Source: Ciona intestinalis
Lineage: Eukaryota > Chordata > Ascidiacea > Phlebobranchia > Cionidae
Direction: 5' to 3'
DNA: 64,000 bases
NCBI RefSeq assembly: GCF_000224145.3
Contig: NC_020174.2
Coordinates: forward strand, 6,522,238 to 6,586,237
Below the pieces are notes generated by a model that was not told the DNA's origin, searched no databases, and saw only the letters and a program-made list of their open reading frames with translations. A program made the translations under genes and the position numbers. This document shows positions 46,766 through 55,630 of the stretch, piece by piece (position 1 is the stretch's first letter; every line of letters begins with the position of its first letter).

Positions 46766-47281
46766 AAAAACGCAGAGGGGAGGCAGGGATAGTTAGACAC
46801 ACAATCCTGTGAAACAAATCTAACCTATACCCTTTTTGCATGGTAAAAAGTTAATGCGAATAACGATTCGCATTAACTCGTCATATGATAACTCGCTTAC
46901 CGCGTTATTTTGCATGGTCATTGGTTTATGCCCGTATCAACATTGAGTTAGCTTACTTAAGCGTAATATTATTAAATCTAGTTTATAAAATAGGTTTTGA
47001 TGCTTTATGGAGCTATTACCAACGAAAACCTATAAAATTAATACCCGAAAAAGATTTGCATAATGCGAGTAACAACCAACCTCCTACAGCAGATGACACG
47101 CTTATGACGTTATGCGTGTAAACTTTGTTTTTGCGAGTAAATATGCGAGTACTTACGCGCATAAAAGTGACCTTGCAAAAAGGGTAATATTGGTTCTTGG
47201 TTGTAATGTTTACTGATTAATGCAGTGTAAAAATTCCCGGGTTGACTTGCCCACCCTGCCACCCCTGGTTCGACGCCTAAG
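46766..47281 (-). mobile_element. MITE of the ATAGGC family, split by a nested element
   Basis: Read on the minus strand the right half starts CTTAGGCGTCGAACC and CAGGGTGGGCAAG, and the left half ends with CCCTGCCTCCCCTCTG, the two ends of the family. Direct repeats TTTAGTGAC lie immediately outside (46757-46765 and 47282-47290), giving an 8-9 bp target duplication as in hAT elements. The inner part is displaced by the insertion at 46828-47186. Confidence 0.8.
46828..47186. mobile_element. Nested 359-bp element with 13-bp inverted ends
   Basis: TACCCTTTTTGCA (46828-46840) and TGCAAAAAGGGTA (47174-47186) are perfect inverted repeats and interrupt the outer MITE at a TA. Just inside the left end is a palindrome of TTAATGCGAAT type (46851-46876). 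A 78-codon ORF inside (46885-47121) resembles nothing I know. Confidence 0.8.
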
Positions 47282-47423
47282 TTTAGTGACAGTTGGTTTG
47301 TAACATAAATATCCTGTTCCTGTATTCCTATTTATACATTAATGTTGCGTTTCGTATAATTGTTTATTTTGTTTTTAGGTTTATTCAATATTTCCTCTTG
47401 GAATTGCATTCAAGTAACTCAAG

Positions 47424-47714
47424 ATGGCGTACAAAGGACAAAAAGTACAGAAAGTTATGGTTCAACCAATAAACCTGATATTTCGATATCTTCAAAACAG
47501 ATCACGGGTTTCAATATGGGTGTACGAACAAGTCAACATGAGGATTGAAGGGCATATTGTTGGATTCGACGAATACATGAACCTTGTGTTGGATGATGCA
47601 GAGGAAGTCAACATTAAAAAGAATGTTCGTAAAACATTGGGTCGAGTGATGTTGAAAGGAGATAATATTACAGTCATTCAGCAAGTACAAGAACTTGGGC
47701 AAGGAGATTCGTGA
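47424..47714 (+). CDS. SNRPE: Small nuclear ribonucleoprotein E (Sm E)
   Basis: A single-exon ORF of 96 residues, [15 protein letters not shown] at the start, then [42 protein letters not shown] and [11 protein letters not shown]. Both Sm motifs are present, and the protein matches human SmE almost residue for residue over the core. SmE is part of the seven-member ring on U1, U2, U4 and U5 snRNAs. An acceptor (TTTTGTTTTTAG, AG at 47377-47378) lies 45 nt before the ATG. AATAAA at 47722-47727 is just past the stop. The next gene starts 263 bp downstream on the same strand, directly behind an acceptor, which suggests an operon. Confidence 0.97.
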   Translation: MAYKGQKVQKVMVQPINLIFRYLQNRSRVSIWVYEQVNMRIEGHIVGFDEYMNLVLDDAEEVNIKKNVRKTLGRVMLKGDNITVIQQVQELGQGDS

Positions 47715-47976
47715 AGAGATAAATAAACGCTGCTTTAAAGAAACTTACAATTCGAATGTTTCGTTTAATACTGGCGCTCATTTATAGTGATGTCATAACA
47801 TATAATGTTTGCTGCCAATAACAATGTGTTCTATAAGCTGCCCATAATGTTTTGTTATTTTGGAACAAATTATTCCAATCCTTACTCAGTTAAAACATGC
47901 GTATAAAAATTTGGTTGCCCACCATGTTTGTTGTAACTTATAAATTCCATAAAAATTAAAATATTTTGTAAATTAG

Positions 47977-50900
47977 ATGGAATTGCATCCGATACTAGAG
48001 CATGGTGAGACACCTAGTGGCAGGTTATGGTACGTTGTGTCGTCTCCCAATCCCCCATGTGCGAGGGTTGGGCAAGCAGCTGTGTTTTGTAAACATACAA
48101 TGGAATGTCTTATAATAGGAGGGGCCGATCCATCAACTACACATAAAGACGTTTACAAGTAAGTTTTACAACTTGTGGTAAAATGTTGATGATTGTCAAT
48201 TTTGTCATTTATTCACTGGATTTAAAAGTTATTTGTTTCTGTTCCTCAATATTTTATTTATTTCAGCTGGTGGTCATACTGTTTTATTAGTTTTAAGCAA
48301 AACTCTTAACTGTGTTTTGAATCCGTACTATTTTTAACTTTTTAGTTGTTTACTGTCTAGCAAACCTATCGCTCCATTAGTGCAGGTTTTACCTTCCAGT
48401 TAAAAGATATAAATATAATAAATTATATTTTTTTGTAGATTACAAATGTCGGATTTCTCGTGGCACAGCCATGGACCACTAGAGCACTAGAGAGATATGA
48501 ACATAGTTGTTTTCAACCAACTTGTTCAAATGATGTTTATATCTTTGGTGGGGCAAGTAAACAATCCAACACAAACACTGTGTTGAAATTAACTTCAGGT
48601 TATTATTTTAAACAACTTTTTCTACAACTGTGCAGGCATGTACCTTGTTACCTGATTTAACCATCTGAGATAAATTATTAGCGTATGTTATAAATCGGAA
48701 TGCCTGGTCGTATCACTGGTGTAAGTATGCAAGGCTGCATTTTATAAAATAGTAGAGTAAAGTGTGGTAATAAAAACAATGGGGTACTTGCATAGGCGTA
48801 AAGTTTTACTAAACGTTAGGGTTGCAAAAACCAGAAAAAAAGGAAGTCTTCGCGCCGATAGGCACGAAAAAAAAAAACGGTTTGCAACCCTTTGTTTTCG
48901 GTTTGCAACCCTTTAAATATGTGCTTTGTAAAAGCTCATGCAAACGTAAACGTATTCAGAATTACGTAGGGATGAGACAAATTAAAATTACGCGCGTTCG
49001 GCGAGTCCGTGTAATGAGAAACGGTCGAATCCGATTGCCTGGCGAGTGACGTCACAGTAGCTATGTCGCATGCGCCTTTCGTCAAGCCCGCACGAATGTG
49101 TGGTTATCTTACAAACGAAGACCCGTCCGTCGGAAATAGTAGGTTTCCAGAACGAAATATGGCGGAAATAAACTGCCTAAAACGTTTCCAACACTGCTTT
49201 ATATTTATATGCAATGTTTTCCTCAGGCAAGCAGCATATTTATTACGAAATAGTAGGGATTCACACGTGGATTCATTGCATCATAATAGCGGTTGTTTGA
49301 ACCTGGCAATTGATTACGACATAATAGCGATTCACACGTTGATTACTGACGTCACAATAGCGATTCACACGTGAATTATTTAGCAAACAGGAGTTTAAAT
49401 ACCAGTTGAATGCATTTGTGTCGTGAATGACGCATCGGTATTGACATATTTTAACGAACGTAAACGAAGTTTGTTCGCAGTAACAATGGCGTCTTCGTTT
49501 GGTCGAACGTAATTCCCTACGCATTATTAGTATGGAGAAAATCAAAGGGTTGCCAGGCAACCCTGCAACCCCGTAACTTTACGCCAGTGGGTACTTGGGG
49601 TAAGAAAGGACAACCCCCCTAGCGCGCTCAAAAATCACTTTTATCTCAAACAGCTTTTGTGGGTAAAAAATACATTTATTTGGCTTATTTTTTATCCTAA
49701 CTGTTCTTCTAGGTGGTTATTATTTTTCCGGTAAAACACAAATTACTAATTCAAACAAAAAATTGACCAAAACAACTTTTTATGGGGTTTGGTAAGCTTT
49801 TTTTTGTGAGAAGGCCTTTCGTGATAAATTTATTATAAATGCAGGGATTTGCTACATATTTAAGTACCTAGCTGCTGGTATATTTTAATTTTAAGTTTTA
49901 CGATTATTTTATACCTTTTTCTCTTGTTTCTTTTACCCCAAAATCGCCTTATGGGAAGGGGTAAAAAAAACAACTGTGTTTTTTTTCTGTTTTTAATTTT
50001 TCTTCCCAGCCGATATTAACTTTGTGGTAAAATTAATTTTAAAGTTATGTATCGTATGTAAACTATTTTAATTTAATTAATGATTTAATTGATTTGAAAG
50101 GTATCCAAGTATCAAAAAGAGATATTTTACAGCTTTGCCTACATTTTCTGATATTGTAATTTATGTTTTGGGTTAAGACTGTTTAGTTACAGGTCATTTT
50201 TATGATTATTGCTGAATTTAGTTTAGATAAAGTCAAGATGTCATTTTAGATTTTCAAAAGCCTTTATAATTTAGTTAATTCAAGTATAATGCTCTGGTTA
50301 CTTCATGTGCACTATGTAGGTCATGAAATTTATGGGCTTTGTTTTTGGTCTAATAAATGTTATTTGTGGGTAAGCTNNTATGTTTAAAAGGAAGTAGTGA
50401 AGTTAAAATGATTAATTATAAAAGAAAGGAAAGTTTTTTAACAAGGCTGTTTAAAGTATGTAGGTGATATTTTGCCCTTGTAAAAAAAAGCGGAAAAGTT
50501 GAGGGATCTTCTAGAGAAAATATAGTCTGCAGCTAAAAGTTGTATGACTAATATTTGTATTATTACCGTGTACTTCCATTATTAATTTATTCATTTTTAG
50601 GTTAAGTTGCTTTTGAAAACATTGTTTTTTATTGGCCCGCTAATGTTTTTTTACCCCAAATCCTGGGGAATAAAAAACAACTCAAAATTTCGAATAAAAT
50701 TTTAAGTAATCATAGAAATCCTACAATCTTTTTTGGACATCAAGGTATGATGAATACTGTTCCTCCAGGCCAAAAATTATTTTTTTTAGTTTATTACTTT
50801 GGGAGAAAATCGAAAGTTTATGTTTTCTGTTTTTATTACCCCACTTGACTATATCTTTTTCTTTATAAATTTTATTTTTTAAGCTAATATAGTGGCCAGT

Positions 50901-53470
50901 TGGTAACTTCAACGTTATTTTAGTTCTTGTTGTGTTTGATTCCAGACATGACCTGTGCATTAGTGGGGTGCACGGGTGTTTCCCCCAGCCCGAGAACACT
51001 TCACTGTGCGGGGTCAAAGGGGAATTCCCTGTACATATGGGGTGGGGGGTATGAAGGGAGTTCCCCAACCCCAGACACCAAGCTTCATGTGTTTGATGCA
51101 AATACGGAAACTTGGAGCCAACCCACAGTTAAGGGTGGGTCGTTAATATGTTGTTTATGGTGATTGGGTCACCAGGAAATCTTGGAGTAAACTTATTCAA
51201 ACATTTATTGGCCTAATTGCGTAACTCTATACAACAAACCCCTGCTATGCAGTCAATAGTAATATTGTGTAATAATAATAAGGATGATTTTAAGTTTAGT
51301 GGGGGTGGGCAGAAGTGCTGCTGTGTACATTATATTTATCTCTATGAAATTAGATTTATTTGAATAAACTTTTTATTACTGAAGGTAAACTTCCAAGTGC
51401 ACGACATGGCCACATATTGTGTGTGATTGACAACCATCTATACATACATGGTGGGATGGCCGGCGCAACATTTCATAAAGACCTTCATTCAATCAACCTT
51501 ACAGATCTAACGTAAGATCTTAATTTTCAAATATTTTATTTTGTGCGAAATTTGTTATTCTATTTTGACACAGGTGCAGTAGGTTGAAACCTCGTGGGGA
51601 AGTTCCTTGTGCGAGAGCTGCACATGCGGCAGCATCTCACAATAAGTTGTTGTTCATATTTGGTGGGATGTCGCAACATGGCTCGATGGATGATTTATCT
51701 TCATTAAACACCGGTATATGGGGGTGGGGTTGCATCACGTATCGTATATATTGGTGGTTGTTCGTGATAAATCCAGTTTTGTATTCATATGGGAAGATTT
51801 AGAAGAAATGCAGAGTTAGTTTAGAAAACGCTTATTTGGAAAACTAGCTGTTTAGTTAAGCTGTGTTCTTGTATGTTTGATGAATATAATGATATTCACA
51901 TCTTGTTATATAATACAACACCCAATAACATAGACACCATGATTTGGAGCAAGGTAACATTTGATTCCCCCATGCCGACACCAAGGTTGGATCATTCAAT
52001 GTTTATTGCTCAGATTGTTTGCAACAAGGTAAGGAAAATATAAGTTGGATGATCCATGTTGTTGTAGCTTGTATACATAATATATGAAATTTCTTCAGGA
52101 TGTTCCCAATGTTACCCCGTCCACCCCACCTACAACGCCTGTAGCCACTGGTGGCCAAAACATCATTCCTGTTGATTTGTGGCATGGTGTAGTAACCCGT
52201 GGCAACGATGGTGTGGAAACCCGTGGCAACGATGGTGTGGTAACCCGTGGCAACGATGGTGTGGAAACCCGTGGCAACGATGGTGTGGTAACCCGTGGCA
52301 ACGATGGTGTGGAACCCCGTGGCAACGATGGTGTGGTAACCCGCGGCAACGATGGTGTGGTAACCCGCGGCAACGATGGTGTGGTAACCCGCGGCAACGA
52401 TGGTGTGGTAACCCGCGGCAACGATGGTGTGGTAACCCGCGGCAACGATGGTGTGGTAACCCGTGGCAACGATGGTGTGGTAACCCGCGGCAACGATGGT
52501 GTGGAAACCCGCGGCAACGATGGTGTGGAAACCCGCGGCAACGATGGTGTGGAAACCCGTGGCAACGATGGTGTGGAAACCCGTGGCAACGATGGTGTGG
52601 AACCCCGTGGCAACGATGGTGTGGTAACCCGCGGCAACGATGGTGTGGTAACCCGCGGCAACGATGGTGTGGAACCCGCGGCAACGATGGTGTGGCANNN
52701 NNNNNNNNNNNNNNNNNNNNNNNNNNNNNNNNNNNNNNNNNNNNNNNGTGGTAACCCGTGGCAACGATGGTGTGGTAACCCGCGGCAACGATGGTGTGGA
52801 AACCCGCGGCAACGATGGTGTGGAAACCCGCGGCAACGATGGTGTGGTAACCCGTGGCAACGATGGTGTGGAAACCCGTGGCAACGATGGTGTGGTAACC
52901 CGTGGCAACGATGGTGTGGAAACCCGTGGCAACGATGGTGTGGAAACCCGTGGCAACGATGGTGTGGTAACCCGCGGCAACGATGGTGTGGTAACCCGCG
53001 GCAACGATGGTGTGGTAACCCGCGGCAACGATGGTGTGGTAACCCGCGGCAACGATGGTGTGGAAACCCGCGGCAACGATGGTGTGGAAACCCGCGGCAA
53101 CGATGGTGTGGTAACCCGCGGCAACGATGGTGTGGAAACCCGTGGCAACGATGGTGTGGAAACCCGTGGCAACGATGGTGTGGAAACCCGTGGCAACGAT
53201 GGTGTGGAACCCCGTGGCAACGATGGTGTGGAACCCCGTGGCAACGATGGTGTGGTAACCCGCGGCAACGATGGTGTGGTAACCCGCGGCAACGATGGTG
53301 TGGTAACCCGCGGCAACGATGGTGTGGCACAGATTGGCGAACGACTTGCTTGTGAGCTCACCCTAGCGGAGAGCGATACTTTACCAGTGCTTGTTATATT
53401 CGGAGGAATGGATACTTCCGGGAATCTTTACAACGATGTTTCACTCACTCGGTTAGATGCTCTAACGTAG
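47977..53470 (+). CDS. RABEPK: RABEPK-like kelch protein with coding minisatellite; frameshift in exon 2
   Basis: Exons: 47977-48158, 48439-48598, 50946-51134, 51385-51511, 51574-51713, 51934-52028, 52099-53470. Kelch blades are clear: ARVGQAAVF/IIGGADPS, YEHSCF/VYIFGGASKQ, PRTLHCAG/YIWGGGYEG followed by DTKLHVFDANTETWSQP, SARHGH/YIHGGMAG, ARAAHAA/FIFGGMSQHG, PRLDHSMF and finally LVIFGGMDTSGNLYNDV. This is the order of human Rab9 effector p40 (RABEPK), a six-bladed propeller for endosome-to-Golgi transport. Exon 2 carries an 8-bp tandem duplication (CACTAGAG at 48477-48484 and 48485-48492) that shifts the frame; without it the protein reads on normally. Exon 7 contains dozens of 8-residue repeats (VVTRGNDG and variants) where the human protein has an acidic linker. 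The ATG follows an acceptor directly (AG at 47975-47976). Confidence 0.9.
48791..49589. mobile_element. hAT-like non-autonomous transposon, 799 bp
   Basis: The termini are CATAGGCGTAAAGTT (48791-48805) and AACTTTACGCCAGTG (49575-49589), inverted repeats matching at 13 of 15 positions, of the YANNG type. An exact 8-bp target duplication GGTACTTG flanks them (48783-48790 and 49590-49597). This combination is diagnostic for hAT. Inside are subrepeats around GCGATTCACACG (three times between 49255 and 49380) and higher CpG than the flanks, but no transposase. It lies in RABEPK intron 2. Confidence 0.88.
49598..50945. other. Rest of RABEPK intron 2
   Basis: AT-rich with many T and A runs and two N at 50377-50378. 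I see no coding sequence or repeat family in it. Confidence 0.6.
52183..53327 (+). repeat. 24-bp coding minisatellite in RABEPK exon 7
   Basis: The 24-bp unit encodes V-(V/E)-(T/P)-R-G-N-D-G. There are about 21 copies before the gap and 24 after it. Variation is nearly confined to three sites: GTA or GAA, ACC or CCC, and CGT or CGC (silent). Because 24 is a multiple of three, several other frames on both strands stay open by accident. The last unit before the gap is one base short. Confidence 0.97.
52698..52747. other. Assembly gap (50 N) inside the minisatellite
   Basis: Fifty N. The left contig ends with GTGTGGCA, which elsewhere occurs only at the true right end of the array (53322-53329), so the two halves may be the same array assembled twice. 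Confidence 1.
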
Positions 53471-54248
53471 CAATGCTTGTGTTTGGTGGGGATTTTTACA
53501 TCAATATTGTTCCTTTAATATTTTTTTATATTCGTTTAATATAACTCGATAGTTGTCGTTCCTTAAACCTCCTTTCTTCATTATAAAGTTGCATATCTTG
53601 TTTGAAATCTTTTTAATGTGAAATATATTTCCTATTTCAACCAACTTCGTTCAACACCATATTGTTTACATTGTGTTTCTTAACAAGCGTCAACATTCAT
53701 TACATTCGCATTCGTGCCAACGCTTGTACCAAAGCAGTGTGTTAATTGAAACCGTGTTCTATTTTGTTCACATAACCCCACGGTTCGTCGACTGGTGTAT
53801 TAAGTTACGTTCATATTATTGTGACAATACTGTATTCTTATTATACTTTCTTGTAATTATATTTATTTATTTGTAGAAACACTTGCTGTAACTTGTTTTA
53901 CGAATGTTGCTTTCTATTCTTATATAATAAATTTAGCATTTTGTACAAGAATGTTGGAACCTTATGCGCGAAAGGTCGTTTATGTTTTTTTCATTATGTA
54001 AGGCAGTGAGTATAAAGTATTTGCAACATTTATAAAATATGATCCTACAGCGACAAACAAAGCTATGGAGTCATTATCCAGCGGAACCTTTGTCGGCGGC
54101 GGCTCGTCTTTCCATTCAAGGCTGGGAAAGAAAGGAAAGAATTACTGGAGAGGTTTGGAGTGCTGGCTGTCGTGACACTCACCCGGTTTAAACTGGATTG
54201 GATTAGTTGACAGATCATTAACAAGTGTGCTGCTGGGCTGTTGTAATT
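53471..54248. other. RABEPK 3' UTR and leader of the next gene
   Basis: AATAAA lies at 53926-53931. An acceptor CTACAG (AG at 54049-54050) begins a leader holding a 36-codon ORF at 54065-54175 (MESLSSGTFVGGGSS start), which ends 73 bp before the main ATG. A second acceptor TTGACAG lies at about 54213 and would skip that small ORF. Confidence 0.55.
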
Positions 54249-55043
54249 ATGGCGCATAAGAATGCGGGGAAACAAAGCGGAAATATTCTTGACAGGGAAA
54301 AATATTCAAGAACCGCCAACAAGTTGGATTGTAACCGAGCATTACGTAATGTAAGAAGTTTGCATGAGAAATTAAACATGCCTGTTCCTCAACTGCCTGC
54401 CGTGTTGACGTATTTACGATGGTTGGATAAAATGGAGGCTTGGCATGGTAAGAGGTTTTCATCCACCATACATGATGTATCGGCAAGGATGAGGAACACT
54501 GAGGGTTTATATTCATGGGGGGGAGACTTCGGTTCCCCCATTGTTCTCCCCAAGATCAAGAAACATCCGAACCCAGAGAAGTTTCGAAGCACTCAAGTCA
54601 AACGTAACTTTGGCGGCAACGAAGCCAAGACGCGTGGTGTTGGTTCGTCTGTTGCGCAAAATACAACAGGTGTTAAAGTTGAAACAACGGAATGGTTCAA
54701 ACCTAACGTTTGGACCGTTGCGGATCAAGGTAAGCTGGAAAAACCAAACCAAAAAAAGTCGACCAAGAATCGTTCAAAATCTGCGTGGAGCAAAAAACCG
54801 ACAGCATTTTATGTTCACGCCATGAACGGATTTAAATATTGGCCGGTAGAGTTGTACCAAACCGCTGTTCCCGCCACTAAATATTCATTCGGCGATCGTT
54901 TTCACCCTGGCAGGGCTGGTGTTATAAACGACCGAATCTACGCAAAACCTCGAGCTAACAAGCATTATTGGACCGAGTTTCAGCTTCATCAGAATCCTAT
55001 AGGGTCGGGTAACGTTGTCACTGGTGCCGTGTTAAGAAACTGA
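54249..55043 (+). CDS. Unidentified basic protein, 264 residues, intronless
   Basis: A single ORF from MAHKNAGKQSGN to a TGA. An in-frame GTG lies further up, but the ATG at 54249 is the natural start. The protein is rich in Lys, Arg, Asn and Trp and has no signal peptide, membrane helix or cysteine cluster. Landmarks are LPAVLTYLRWLDKMEAWHG near residue 60, SWGGDFGSP near residue 90, a Lys/Ser-rich linker around 160-180 (NQKKSTKNRSKSAWSKK) and a C-terminal part with YWPVELYQTAVP, FHPGRAGVINDRIY and KHYWTEFQLH. The tryptophan- and aromatic-rich segments recall small structural proteins of cilia or sperm tails, but I cannot name a family and make no functional claim. AATAAA at 55204-55209 supports a real 3' end. 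Confidence 0.65.
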   Translation: MAHKNAGKQSGNILDREKYSRTANKLDCNRALRNVRSLHEKLNMPVPQLPAVLTYLRWLDKMEAWHGKRFSSTIHDVSARMRNTEGLYSWGGDFGSPIVLPKIKKHPNPEKFRSTQVKRNFGGNEAKTRGVGSSVAQNTTGVKVETTEWFKPNVWTVADQGKLEKPNQKKSTKNRSKSAWSKKPTAFYVHAMNGFKYWPVELYQTAVPATKYSFGDRFHPGRAGVINDRIYAKPRANKHYWTEFQLHQNPIGSGNVVTGAVLRN

Positions 55044-55630
55044 TGCTTTGTGAAGATTGTTTATTCTTCTTTCGTACTATATTTTTCCTAAACTTTTCTT
55101 ACACTGACAATTATTTTTCTTTTCGTATTTTTTCACATTTTCTTTTTTTATAAAGTTCCAATATTACTACATCTACTAGATTTTATTTTAAAAATTCTTG
55201 TAAAATAAAAACCGTTAGTAAACGAATTAAACCGATAAAATTACAGCAAATATACGTCATATGTACGGTCGGATGAATGAAACATATTTACAAATATAAT
55301 GGTCCAGTGGTTTGAACACAGAGCGTTAAAGTATGATTGTCATCGCCCAACAGTTGCATATAGTGTGTGGATATATATTTACGCGCAAGTGTTGAGAAAC
55401 GGGGTTGTTTCGCTGCTGAACCTGAGATTCGTAAACATTGTAGTTGTGTATTGGGTGGTGTGTATATTTTTAGCAGGCCATGACTGCATATAATAAGGAT
55501 ATTAAATATTGGTTGTATAAGGATGATTGCGTAATTAACAATTTGGGACGTAACCACTTTAATTCTTGATATGTTTATTTTTCATGCAAATTCGGTCAAT
55601 TATTTGAATTAAACTTACAGCGCAAATACT
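55044..55630. other. Spacer between convergent genes
   Basis: Contains the plus-strand polyadenylation signal (55204-55209). No other feature seen. Confidence 0.6.

Noticed and set aside
46885-47121. 78-codon ORF inside the nested element as a transposase
   Set aside because: Too short and without any transposase motif; the element is a non-autonomous MITE.
52003-53361. Long minus-strand ORFs of 411-452 codons and other-frame ORFs over the minisatellite
   Set aside because: A 24-bp period keeps any stop-free frame open indefinitely. Only the plus-strand frame joins to conserved kelch sequence on both sides.
54225-54248. Upstream in-frame GTG start for the 264-residue protein
   Set aside because: Non-AUG and preceded by an acceptor; ATG at 54249 is the ordinary choice.
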